This document shows positions 1 to 7,650 of a stretch of DNA of 64,000 nt, piece by piece. Numbering within the stretch: position 1 is the first letter of the stretch; each line of letters starts with the position of its first letter. The translations under genes were made by a program, and so were the position numbers. The notes beneath the pieces are model-generated. The model ran no database searches, was not told the origin of the DNA, and worked only from the letters and a program-made list of their open reading frames with translations. The stretch comes from Streptomyces calvus. GTDB taxonomy: Bacteria > Actinomycetota > Actinomycetes > Streptomycetales > Streptomycetaceae. The DNA is taken from assembly GCF_006782915.1 (NCBI RefSeq), contig NZ_VCNP01000043.1, positions 248,001 through 312,000 of the forward strand. Reading direction: 5' to 3'.

Positions 1-34
1 TTCGGGCATGAACGGACTCGGAGGCAGGCGGAGC

Positions 35-796
35 ATGTACGCACCGGAGCGCCAGCAGGAGATCCTGCGGCTCGCCCGCGACGGCGGACGGGTGGACGTG
101 GTCTCACTGGCCGAGGAGTTCCAGGTCACCGCCGAGACCATCCGCCGGGACCTGAAGGCCCTGGACCGCGCCGGCCTGGTCCGCAGGGTGCACGGCGGCG
201 CCATCCCCGCCGGACGCCTCGACTTCGAACCCGACCTCGCCGAGCGGGAGACGACCGCCGCCGACGAGAAGGACCGCATCGCCCGCGCCGCCCTCGCCGA
301 ACTCCCGGCCGACGGCGCCGTGATCGTCGACGCCGGTTCCACGGCCGCGCGGCTCGCCGGATTCCTGCCGGTGGAGGCGTCCCTCACCGTCGTCACCCAC
401 AGCCTGCCCATCGCGGCCCGCCTCGCCGACCACCCCGGCATCCAACTCCACCTGGTCGGAGGCCGCGTACGGCACCGTACGCGCGCCGCCGTGGACGCCT
501 GGGCGCTGCGCGCGTACGCCGAGATCCGCGCCGACGTGCTGTTCGTGGCCGCCAACGGCTTCTCCGCCGAGCACGGCCTGACCACCCCCGACCTCGCCGA
601 GGCCGCCGTCAAACGCGCCGCCATCGCCGCGGCCCGCCGCGTGGTGCTGCTCGCCGACTCCTCCAAGCACGGCCAGGAGCACTTCGCCCGCTTCGGCGAC
701 CTGGGCGACGTGGACCTGCTGATCACCGACAGCGGGCTGAACCCGCAGGACGCCGCCGCCATCGAGCGCGGCGGTACGGAAGTAGTACGCGCATGA
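35..796 (+). CDS. fruR: DeoR-family transcriptional regulator of the fructose operon
   Basis: This 253-residue protein has an N-terminal DeoR helix-turn-helix (MYAPERQQEIL start, then VSLAEEFQVTAETIRRDL) and a C-terminal sugar-phosphate sensor domain (VDAGSTA, and the LLADSSKHG motif that usually binds phosphosugars). DeoR proteins of fru operons respond to fructose-1-phosphate; that ligand is inferred from the neighbours. I chose ATG 35 over ATG 8 because GGAGG at 20-24 lies 10 nt before it and family members begin with MYAPERQ. The stop overlaps the fruK start (ATGA), so the two genes should be translationally coupled. The operon promoter lies upstream of the window. Confidence 0.9.
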   Translation: MYAPERQQEILRLARDGGRVDVVSLAEEFQVTAETIRRDLKALDRAGLVRRVHGGAIPAGRLDFEPDLAERETTAADEKDRIARAALAELPADGAVIVDAGSTAARLAGFLPVEASLTVVTHSLPIAARLADHPGIQLHLVGGRVRHRTRAAVDAWALRAYAEIRADVLFVAANGFSAEHGLTTPDLAEAAVKRAAIAAARRVVLLADSSKHGQEHFARFGDLGDVDLLITDSGLNPQDAAAIERGGTEVVRA

Positions 797-1740
797 TCCT
801 CACCGTCACCCCCAACCCCTCCCTGGACCGCACCTACGAGGTCCCCTCGCTGGACCGCGGCGAGGTCGTCCGGGCCACCGGCGAACGCGTCGACCCCGGA
901 GGCAAGGGCGTCAACGTCTCCCGCGCCGTCGCCGCCGCCGGCCGGCGCACGGTGGCCGTGCTGCCCCTGGGCGGAGCACCGGGCGCCCTGGTCGCCCACC
1001 TGCTCGACGCGCAGGGCATCGAGGTCGCTCCGGTGCCCGTCGCCGGCGCCACCCGCTCCAACATCGCGCTCGCCGAGACGGACGGCGTACTGACGAAGAT
1101 CAACGCGCCGGGCCCGGAACTGACCGCGGCCGAGCAGGAACTGCTCCTCGACACCGTGCGGCGGCAGTCCCGGGACGCCGACTGGATCGCCTGCTGCGGC
1201 AGCCTCCCGCGCGGACTCGCGCCCTCCTGGTACGCCGACCTGGTCGCCCGGGCACATGCCGCCGGAGTGCGCATCGCCCTGGACACCTCCGGTCCCGCAC
1301 TGCTCGCGGCCCTGCGCGAACGGCCCGACGTGGTGAAGCCCAACGCCGAGGAACTCGCCGAAGCCGTCGGCCGGCCCCTGACGACCGTGGGCGACGCGCT
1401 GAAGGCGGCCGAGGAGCTGCGGGGGAGCGGCGCCCGCGCCGTCCTCGCCAGCCTCGGCGCCGACGGGCAACTGCTCGTGGACGACGACGGCGCCTGGTTC
1501 GGCACCGCCCGGGTGGACGCCGTCCGCAGCAACGTCGGCGCCGGCGACTCCTCCCTCGCCGGTTTCCTCGTCGCCGGCGGACGCGGCCCCCGGGCGCTCG
1601 CCTCGGCCGTCGCGCACGGCGCCGCCGCCGTCCGGCTGCCCGGCAGCCTGATGCCGGCCCCCGCCGACCTCGACCCGGCGGCGGTGACCGTCACGGCCGA
1701 CGTACCCGTCGACCGCGCCCTGCGGGAGCCGACCTCATGA
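793..1740 (+). CDS. fruK: 1-phosphofructokinase
   Basis: A PfkB/ribokinase-fold kinase of 315 residues, which should phosphorylate fructose-1-phosphate (made by FruA during uptake) to fructose-1,6-bisphosphate. The N terminus MILTVTPNPSLDRTYEV and the GGKGVNVSRA motif are typical of the 1-PFK subgroup. The C-terminal signature NVGAGDSSLAGFL carries the catalytic Asp (GAGDS). Its ATG overlaps the fruR stop and its own TGA overlaps the ATG of a following low-complexity ORF. Length and motifs are intact. Confidence 0.95.
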   Translation: MILTVTPNPSLDRTYEVPSLDRGEVVRATGERVDPGGKGVNVSRAVAAAGRRTVAVLPLGGAPGALVAHLLDAQGIEVAPVPVAGATRSNIALAETDGVLTKINAPGPELTAAEQELLLDTVRRQSRDADWIACCGSLPRGLAPSWYADLVARAHAAGVRIALDTSGPALLAALRERPDVVKPNAEELAEAVGRPLTTVGDALKAAEELRGSGARAVLASLGADGQLLVDDDGAWFGTARVDAVRSNVGAGDSSLAGFLVAGGRGPRALASAVAHGAAAVRLPGSLMPAPADLDPAAVTVTADVPVDRALREPTS

Positions 1741-2036
1741 ACCACCACTCGGCCCCGGCTCCGCACCACTCACTCGGGTCCCTCCCCTCCGCGAGGTACC
1801 TGCGCTCGCTGAGGTATCTGCGCTCGCTGAGGTCCCTCTGCTCCCTGAGGTCTCCGAAGTCTCTGAGGTCCTTGAGGTCCCTGACGTCTTCGAGGTCTCT
1901 GAGGTCCCTGACATCTTCGAGGCCCCTGACGTCCCTGACGTCTCCGAGGCCACTGAGGTCTCCGCTCCCCACCCCCGTCCCCTCTCCCGTCCACCCCGCT
2001 GCACCGGCGATACGCGTGCGAAGGAGCCCGCGATGA
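1737..2036 (+). CDS. Low-complexity bridging ORF between fruK and fruA (Ser/Leu/Arg repeats)
   Basis: A 99-codon ORF starts on an ATGA overlap with the fruK stop and ends on an ATGA overlap with the fruA start, so it exactly spans the gap. The product would be a repeat of R-S-L, T-S and R-P units followed by a proline-rich tail, with no recognisable domain. The DNA is an imperfect tandem repeat (1786-1970). It may be translated only as a coupling device that carries ribosomes from fruK to fruA, or it may be chance that the minisatellite lacks stops in this frame. FruA has its own AAGGAG site, so coupling is not essential. Confidence 0.35.
   Translation: MNHHSAPAPHHSLGSLPSARYLRSLRYLRSLRSLCSLRSPKSLRSLRSLTSSRSLRSLTSSRPLTSLTSPRPLRSPLPTPVPSPVHPAAPAIRVRRSPR
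1786..1970 (+). repeat. Imperfect ~18 bp minisatellite between fruK and fruA
   Basis: About ten degenerate copies built on CTGAGGTCCCTGAGGTCC-like units (variants ctgacgtct, ctgcgctcg, cttcgaggtct) fill the fruK-fruA spacer. Pyrimidine-rich and purine-rich 9-mers alternate. The spacer of almost 300 bp is unexpected inside a PTS operon. Confidence 0.8.
2021..2026 (+). promoter_or_regulatory. Ribosome binding site of fruA
   Basis: AAGGAG lies 6 nt before the ATG at 2033. It fixes the fruA start and shows that fruA can initiate independently of the upstream bridging ORF. Confidence 0.75.
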
Positions 2037-4165
2037 GCGACATGATCACCGCGGAACTGGTCGATCTCGATCTCGACCGGTCCGCCGACACCAAGGAAGC
2101 CGCGGCGCGTGCCCTCGCCGAGCGCATGGTGGCCGTGGGCCGGGTGACCGACCTGGAGGGGTTCCTCGCCGACGTCGCTGCCCGCGAGGCCCAGATGCCG
2201 ACCGGCCTCGACGGCGGCATCGGTATCCCGCACTGCCGCAGCGCGCACGTCACCGAGCCGACGCTGGCTTTCGGACGCAGCGCCGCCGGCATCGACTTCG
2301 GTGCGGCGGACGGGCCCGCCGACCTGATCTTCCTGATCGCCGCCCCGGCCGGCGCCGACGACGCCCATCTGACGATCCTGTCGTCGCTGGCCCGGCAGCT
2401 GATGAACGCCGACTTCACCACCGCGCTCCGTGCGGTGGACGAGGCGGTGGCAGCCGCGGCGCTCATCCGCGGCGACGAGCCGCGGCCGGCCGAGGACAGC
2501 GGCCCCGAGAACTCCGTGGCGGTGCCGGTGGCGGCCTCCGCCGGCACCGCCACGGGCACCGACGAGGCAGAGACGCCCGCGCGCCACGAGGCAGAGACCG
2601 CGCCGGTGGTGGCCACCGGCAAGGACGCGGAGGCCCCGGCGGGCTCCGGCGCCGGTGCGGAACGTCCCTTCCGGGTCGTCGCCGTCACCTCCTGCCCCAC
2701 CGGAATCGCTCACACCTACATGGCGGCCGAGTCGCTGGAGAACGCCGGCCGGGAGGCGGGCGTCGAGGTCGTCGTCGAAACCCAGGGCTCGGCCGGCTTC
2801 ACCCGGCTCGACCCGGCCGTGATCGCGGCGGCGGACGGTGTGATCTTCGCCCACGACGTCCCCGTACGGGAGAAGGAGCGGTTCGCCGGGAAGCCCACCG
2901 TCGACACCGGCGTGAAGGCGGCCATCAACCGCCCCGGCGACCTGATCACCGAGGTCCGCGGCAAGGCCGAACGGGGCGAGGTCACCGGGACCGCCGCCGC
3001 GTCCGCCGGTACGCCCGTCGAGCGCGCCGGCGCCGGCGGCGAGGGCTACGGCACCAAGCTGCGCACGTGGCTGATGTCCGGCGTCAGCTACATGGTGCCG
3101 TTCGTCGCGGCGGGCGGTCTGCTCATCGCCCTCGGCTTCGCGATCGGCGGCTACGAGATCAACAAGGCGCCGTCGGTGATGGACCACTTCGTGTGGACCC
3201 AGGCCGACAGCTGGGGCGCCCTGCTCTTCCAGATCGGCGGCGTCGCCTTCGGCTTCCTCGTCCCGGTCCTGGCCGGCTACATCGCCTACGGCATGGCCGA
3301 CCGGCCCGGACTCGTGCCCGGCTTCGTCGGCGGCGCGATCTCCCTCACCATCAACGCCGGCTTCCTCGGCGGCCTCGCGGCCGGTCTGATCGCCGGTGCC
3401 GTGGTGATCGCCATCCAGAAGGCGCGCATCCCCGCCGCACTGCGCGGCATCATGCCGGTGGTGGTGATCCCGCTGATCTCCGCCGCGGTCGTCGGTTTCC
3501 TGATGTTCGTCGTCATCGGCAAGCCCATCGCCGAGGCGCAGAAGGCCATGACCGACTGGCTGAACGGCCTCACCGGCACCAACGCCGTCCTGCTGGGCGC
3601 GCTGCTCGGCCTGATGATGTGCTTCGACCTCGGCGGCCCCGTGAACAAGGTCGCCTACACCTTCGCCACCGCCGGCATCGCCGTCGCGAGCCCCAGCGAC
3701 TCCGCGATGAAGATCATGGCCGCGGTGATGGCCGCCGGCATGGTGCCGCCGCTGGCGATGGCCCTGGCCACCACGGTCCGCGGCAAGCTCTTCAACCGGA
3801 CCGAACGGGAGAACGGCAAGGCCGCCTGGGTCCTGGGCGCCTCCTTCATCACCGAAGGCGCGATCCCGTTCGCGGCGGCCGACCCGCTGCGCGTGATTCC
3901 CGCATCCATGGCGGGCGGCGCCGTCACCGGCGCCCTGTCCATGGCGTTCGACGCCACCCTGCGCGCTCCGCACGGCGGCATCTTCGTGGTCCCGCTCATC
4001 GGCAACCCGCTCCTCTACCTGGTCGCCATCGCCGCCGGTGTCGGTGTCACCACCGCCCTGGTGATCGTCCTCAAGGGCCTGCGCAGGCCCGCCCCGGCCG
4101 ACACGGCCACTGGCCCGGACACCTCCGTGCCGTCGCCGGAGCGCAAGCAGCCGGTGGCCGCGTAA
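2033..4165 (+). CDS. fruA: PTS fructose transporter, fused EIIABC
   Basis: Fructose-specific phosphotransferase permease of 710 residues: it imports fructose and phosphorylates it to fructose-1-phosphate using phosphate from HPr. Domain order is EIIA (about 1-150; phospho-His67 in GIGIPHCR), an Ala/Glu/Thr-rich linker (about 155-205), EIIB (about 213-310; phospho-Cys221 in TSCPTGIAHTYMAAE) and membrane EIIC (about 340-690; it contains LGGPVNKVAYTF and ITEGAIPFAAADP). All key residues are present. It is the last gene of the fru operon and is followed by a hairpin terminator at 4236. Confidence 0.96.
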   Translation: MSDMITAELVDLDLDRSADTKEAAARALAERMVAVGRVTDLEGFLADVAAREAQMPTGLDGGIGIPHCRSAHVTEPTLAFGRSAAGIDFGAADGPADLIFLIAAPAGADDAHLTILSSLARQLMNADFTTALRAVDEAVAAAALIRGDEPRPAEDSGPENSVAVPVAASAGTATGTDEAETPARHEAETAPVVATGKDAEAPAGSGAGAERPFRVVAVTSCPTGIAHTYMAAESLENAGREAGVEVVVETQGSAGFTRLDPAVIAAADGVIFAHDVPVREKERFAGKPTVDTGVKAAINRPGDLITEVRGKAERGEVTGTAAASAGTPVERAGAGGEGYGTKLRTWLMSGVSYMVPFVAAGGLLIALGFAIGGYEINKAPSVMDHFVWTQADSWGALLFQIGGVAFGFLVPVLAGYIAYGMADRPGLVPGFVGGAISLTINAGFLGGLAAGLIAGAVVIAIQKARIPAALRGIMPVVVIPLISAAVVGFLMFVVIGKPIAEAQKAMTDWLNGLTGTNAVLLGALLGLMMCFDLGGPVNKVAYTFATAGIAVASPSDSAMKIMAAVMAAGMVPPLAMALATTVRGKLFNRTERENGKAAWVLGASFITEGAIPFAAADPLRVIPASMAGGAVTGALSMAFDATLRAPHGGIFVVPLIGNPLLYLVAIAAGVGVTTALVIVLKGLRRPAPADTATGPDTSVPSPERKQPVAA

Positions 4166-4235
4166 CGCCGGGACAATGCGTCCGTTTGGGTAGGTGTGGG
4201 CGGTTCATGCCTACTGCGATATAGATCACGCTCCT

Positions 4236-4266
4236 CACGATCCGGGGTCCACCGCCCCGGATCGTG
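4236..4266 (+). terminator. Hairpin terminator of the fru operon
   Basis: A perfect 12 bp stem (CACGATCCGGGG / CCCCGGATCGTG) with a 7 nt loop, about 70 nt after the fruA stop. There is no T tract, which is usual for Streptomyces terminators. Confidence 0.8.
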
Positions 4267-4282
4267 GTGTCTACTGGGCCGC

Positions 4283-4567
4283 ATGCGTGAGCACGAGACG
4301 ATCTCGCGGACCGCAGGCGCCACCGTTCTGGTCCTGGTGGCCGCGGTCTGCGCGGCGGGTCTGGCCGACGTCCTGCGGCGGCGCCGCGGACGGACACGCG
4401 AACGCCTGCGAGGAGGCTTCGCGCCGGCCCCACCGCACACGCCCCACGGCAGCCCGACCATCCCCCGCCAGCAGCGGACGAGCCCGCAGGAGGAAACGGT
4501 GCACCTCACCGCCGCCGAACGCGACGCGTTCGCCGGACTGGTGCGCCGCTTCACCGAAGGGACCTGA
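4283..4567 (+). CDS. Small single-pass membrane protein, unknown function
   Basis: A 94-residue protein. Residues about 10-28 (TAGATVLVLVAAVCAAGLADVL) form one membrane segment, followed by a basic cytoplasmic stretch (RRRRGRTRERLR), a Pro/Thr/Ser linker and a short C-terminal acidic/aromatic segment (VHLTAAERDAFAGLVRRFTEG). ATG 4283 comes 16 nt after the fru terminator; no Shine-Dalgarno is visible, so translation may be leaderless or the start may differ. I do not recognise a family. Coding potential is moderate: the codon bias and the ordered C terminus look real. Confidence 0.5.
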   Translation: MREHETISRTAGATVLVLVAAVCAAGLADVLRRRRGRTRERLRGGFAPAPPHTPHGSPTIPRQQRTSPQEETVHLTAAERDAFAGLVRRFTEGT

Positions 4568-4596
4568 ACCGACGCCGGTTCCCGTGGGCGGAGGAA

Positions 4597-4880
4597 GCAC
4601 TCGCGGTGTCGGGAGACACCGTGGGCGATGGGAACACTTGCGGCGTCGGAGAGAGGCCGTGGGCGGGAAAGGCTTCCGGTGTCGGGAGACACCGTGGGCG
4701 GGGAACACTCGCGGTGTCGGGGAGGCGCCGTGGGTGGGAAAGGCTCCCGGTGTCAGGAGACACCGTGGGCGATGGGAACACTCCCGGTGTCAGGCGACGT
4801 CGTGGGTGGGGGAGGAGTTCCTGGTGTCGGGAGACATCGTGGGTGGGGGAGAAGCTCGAAGCTCCTGGTGTCAGGAGACC
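4597..4880 (+). repeat. Hairpin-containing ~36 bp tandem repeat, about eight copies
   Basis: About eight copies of a roughly 36 bp unit. The core GGTGTCGGGAGACACC folds as GGTGTC/GACACC around a 4 nt loop, followed by GTGGGCGATGGGAACACTC or GTGGGTGGGAAAGGCTC. The two tail types alternate, giving a higher-order repeat near 72 bp. It lies between two convergent genes, and its last copy runs into the 3' end of the gene at 4871-5617. Confidence 0.85.
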
Positions 4881-5617
4881 TGTGCCGCCCGGCGTTCCAT
4901 CGCGTCGCGTGCCGCGTCCTCGCTGAGGTACACCTCGCACATGTGCCGCCCGTCCGGAGTGGCCGTGTGCTCGACCTCCCACAGGGACAACTCCCCGCCG
5001 TCCGCGAGCAGGAACGCGTGCTCGTAGAGCGAGAAGCACAGCCCCGAACGCCCGGCGCGGGACGGCCGGCCGAAGGCCTGCGTGATCCGGTGCGCGCAGG
5101 CCGCCGACAGCAACGCCGCCGTCTCCGGACCCGGCCGGTCCGCGTTCTCCGCCCGGCGCAGTAAACGACGGGCGTGGTCCGCGGAGTGGTCCGGAACATA
5201 GACGTGCCGCAACTCGGGTGCCGGGGGCAGCTGCACCGTCACCGGCAGCTCGAAGTCCGGGGCGTCCGGCGGCAACGGCAACCGGCTCGTCGCCGTGCGC
5301 AGTTCCTCCTCGTCCACGTACACCTCGTGCTGCGGCTCCGCCCCCGGCGCGGTGTTGTGCACCAACTCCCACAGGGTGAGCGCGGATCCGTCGGCGAGCA
5401 GCCACGTGTGCCGGTACGTCTCCCGGTGCAGGCCCGCGCTGTGGTGCGCGGAGTGCAGGGAACCGTCGTGCGCCAACGCGCAGTCCAGCTGCCGGACCGT
5501 CTCGTCCGGCAGCTCGAAGGAGTTCAGGGCGCGGCCCAGCAGGCGCGCGAGGTGCTCGTCCGGAGACTCGGGCGAGTCGGGTGGTTCGTACGCTGCCGTG
5601 TCGTACGGAACGCTCAA
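4871..5617 (-). CDS. Streptomyces-type protein of unknown function with an internal duplication
   Basis: A soluble 248-residue protein. Two halves resemble each other: the segment around residues 63-100 (HRETYRHTWLLADGSALTLWEL ... HEVYVDEEEL) and that around 191-235 (CFSLYEHAFLLADGGELSLWEV ... CEVYLSEDAA). Each reads as a beta-rich unit ending in EVY(V/L). The pattern fits a genus-level family (possibly DUF6227, from memory and not verified). There is no signal peptide or membrane segment. The 3' end overlaps the last copy of the 4.6-4.9 kb minisatellite, so the final residues (ERRAAQVS) may vary between strains. Confidence 0.7.
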   Translation of the reverse strand: MSVPYDTAAYEPPDSPESPDEHLARLLGRALNSFELPDETVRQLDCALAHDGSLHSAHHSAGLHRETYRHTWLLADGSALTLWELVHNTAPGAEPQHEVYVDEEELRTATSRLPLPPDAPDFELPVTVQLPPAPELRHVYVPDHSADHARRLLRRAENADRPGPETAALLSAACAHRITQAFGRPSRAGRSGLCFSLYEHAFLLADGGELSLWEVEHTATPDGRHMCEVYLSEDAARDAMERRAAQVS

Positions 5618-5777
5618 GGTTTCTCCCGGCGTTGCTGCATGTCACCTTGTGGACGCATACCGTAGCCCCTCGGCCGGACATCATGTCCCGGAACCGAGAA
5701 AACAGATGGCGGGAGAACGAGCGGCCCGCGGCGGAAATTCCCGCCCGGCCCGAAGCGGCGGCGACCGGACGGTTCCT

Positions 5778-6806
5778 TCACCGTTCCCCGTACAACTCAC
5801 CATGACTCGGCCACGATCCACCCGGTCCGGTCACCGGCCCGGCCGCCCGTACCGCCCGCACGATCGACCGGGTCACCAGGTCCGCGCCGGCCGCGAGCAG
5901 CTCGTTCAACGCGAGGGGGTCCGCCGCGTCCAGCGGACGCCGCCCGGTGGCCAGGGTGAACACCGTGTCCCCGTCGCTGAGCAGATGCACCGGCCGTACC
6001 GCCCGCGCGATGCCGTCGTGCGCGGCGCCGGCCAGCTTCTGCGCCTGCGCCTTGGACAGGTCGGCGTCGGTCGCGACCACCGCCAGCGTGGTGTTCAGCG
6101 GCGGCGGCGCGTTCTCCTCGGCCGACTCCGCGAGCCGGCGCAGCGCCGCCTCGTGCACCTCGGCCCGCGGATAACGCGCCCGGCCCTGGAACAACTCCCC
6201 GTAGAGCATGCCCGTTTCCGGATCGAGTACCGAGCCCGCCGCGTTGGCCACCACCAGCGCGGCCACCGTGATGCCCGACTCCAACACCGTGCTCGCGGTG
6301 CCGACCCCGCCCTTCATGCGGCCTACCACCGCGCCCGTGCCCGCGCCCACACAGCCCTGCGGCACCGGAGCGCCCGGCTCGCTCGCCGCCGCGGCCTCGA
6401 CCGCGGCGCGACCGGTGGCCGCGTCCGGCCGGGCCCGGAAGTCACCACCACGGCCCAGGTCGAAGACGCAGGCGGCCGGCACCACCGGCACCACGTGCGC
6501 CGGGTCGGGCCCGACCCGCACTCCGCGGCCCCGCTCCTCGAGCCAGGCCATCACCCCGGACGCCGCGTCGAGCCCGTACGCGCTGCCCCCGGTGAGCACG
6601 ATCGCCTGGATCTTCTGCACCAGGTTGCGCGGATCGAGTGCGTCGGTCTCCTTGGTGCCGGGGCCGCCGCCCCGCACGTCCACCGCGGCCACGGCCCCGT
6701 CCTCGGGCGCGAGCACGACCGTCGTGCCCGTGAGCCAACCGCCGCCGGTGCGCGTCGCGTGTCCCACGCGCACCCCGGCCACATCCGTCAGAGCGTCAGC
6801 TGTCAT
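5778..6806 (-). CDS. P1-family peptidase (DmpA/BapA-type aminopeptidase)
   Basis: A 342-residue Ntn-type hydrolase of MEROPS family S58. N-terminal motif LTDVAGVRVGHATR is typical; the self-processing Gly-Ser junction is visible in VANAAGSVLDPETG, where the Ser becomes the N-terminal nucleophile of the small subunit. Family members remove N-terminal amino acids from small peptides or beta-peptides; the true substrate cannot be read here. Two starts (6806 MTADAL, 6818 MTGL) are possible; neither has a clear ribosome site, so the mRNA is probably leaderless. It is divergent from the small gene at 6849. Confidence 0.88.
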   Translation of the reverse strand: MTADALTDVAGVRVGHATRTGGGWLTGTTVVLAPEDGAVAAVDVRGGGPGTKETDALDPRNLVQKIQAIVLTGGSAYGLDAASGVMAWLEERGRGVRVGPDPAHVVPVVPAACVFDLGRGGDFRARPDAATGRAAVEAAAASEPGAPVPQGCVGAGTGAVVGRMKGGVGTASTVLESGITVAALVVANAAGSVLDPETGMLYGELFQGRARYPRAEVHEAALRRLAESAEENAPPPLNTTLAVVATDADLSKAQAQKLAGAAHDGIARAVRPVHLLSDGDTVFTLATGRRPLDAADPLALNELLAAGADLVTRSIVRAVRAAGPVTGPGGSWPSHGELYGER

Positions 6807-6848
6807 GAGGCCAGTCATGCCCGCTGTGCGGGGCCGTACCCTGGGCGT

Positions 6849-7025
6849 ATGAGCGATGCCCCCGATCCCCGGCCGCGCGAGCCCAGGCCCGCGCTGGTCT
6901 TCGACGACCCGCTGGACCAGCAGTCCTCGGACGACACGGACCGAGGGTGGGGCGATCGACCGTCCGGCGACAGCGCCTCCGACCTGAAGCGCTTCCTCGA
7001 CGAGAAGCCGCCCCACCACATCTGA
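6849..7025 (+). CDS. Small acidic protein, unknown
   Basis: A 58-residue hydrophilic protein (MSDAPDPRPREPRPALVF..., ending SDLKRFLDEKPPHHI). It begins at ATG 6849, 7 nt after a plausible -10 (TACCCT at 6837-6842), so it looks leaderless. It shares a short divergent promoter region with the P1 peptidase and converges on mscL. The ordered ends and the Asp/Ser/Pro-rich middle suggest a small conserved protein; I do not recognise a function. Confidence 0.6.
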   Translation: MSDAPDPRPREPRPALVFDDPLDQQSSDDTDRGWGDRPSGDSASDLKRFLDEKPPHHI

Positions 7026-7047
7026 GCCGTCCGCCGACGGGGCGCCG

Positions 7048-7515
7048 CTACCGCTCGGCGCCGCCCGGACCGCGCTGCGCGACGAGCGAGTCGCGGATCT
7101 CCTTGAGCACTTCCAGCTCGGTGATCTCGACGACCTCCTGCGTGCCCTCCTTCTCCTTCCGGCGGGCCTCCACCCGGGCCAGGTACTTCGCCATGGGCAG
7201 CACCATCAGGAAGTAGACGACCGCCGCGGTGATCAGGAACTGCAGGGTCGCGCCGAGCACGGAGCCCCACAGGATACGGACGCCGGTCGCCGCGTCGCCG
7301 GTCCCCTCGCAGGGGCCCTTCAGACACGAGCTGTAGCTGTCCAGGTTCTTGGTGCCGAACGCACCGACCAGCGGGTTGATGATGCCCTTGACCACCGCGT
7401 TGACGATGTTGGTGAAGGCAGCGCCGATCACCACCGCAACGGCCAGGTCGACCACGTTCCCGCGGGTCAGGAAGGCCTTGAAGCCCGCCCACACGGATTC
7501 TTTCTTCTCGCTCAT
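7048..7515 (-). CDS. mscL: Large-conductance mechanosensitive channel
   Basis: A homopentameric membrane channel that opens on osmotic downshock. At 155 residues it is normal in size. The N-terminal helix and TM1 hold the hallmark FKAFLTRGNVVDLAVAVVIGAAFTNIVNAVVKGIINPLVG; TM2 is LGATLQFLITAAVVYFLMVLPMA; a charged C-terminal helix bundle follows (RVEARRKEKEG). The periplasmic loop has two cysteines (SSCLKGPCEG), an uncommon pair that could form a disulfide. ATG 7515 is preceded by a GGGGG-type ribosome site. The position near ruc, 5-FCL and galU agrees with the mycobacterial order. Confidence 0.95.
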   Translation of the reverse strand: MSEKKESVWAGFKAFLTRGNVVDLAVAVVIGAAFTNIVNAVVKGIINPLVGAFGTKNLDSYSSCLKGPCEGTGDAATGVRILWGSVLGATLQFLITAAVVYFLMVLPMAKYLARVEARRKEKEGTQEVVEITELEVLKEIRDSLVAQRGPGGAER

Positions 7516-7650
7516 GTCGAGCCCCCATCTGAGGTGCGCACTGCGCGGAACCAAACGCTCCGCAACCTACGCCAGCGCTGGGCCGCGATGTCCAATCGGG
7601 TCGCTCGAACGAAGGCCCCGGCAGGCGGACCGGGCTCGAAAAGGCACTGT

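Noticed and set aside
1691..3973. Long minus-strand ORF opposite fruA
   Set aside because: Composition is Gly/Asp/His/Arg shadow of a high-GC gene; the plus strand encodes an intact FruA.
4597..4880. CRISPR array
   Set aside because: Units are contiguous and degenerate with no unique spacers, and no cas genes are present; it is a minisatellite.
4194..5164. Plus-strand ORFs through the 4.6-4.9 kb repeats
   Set aside because: They are translated minisatellite plus antisense of the 4871-5617 gene.
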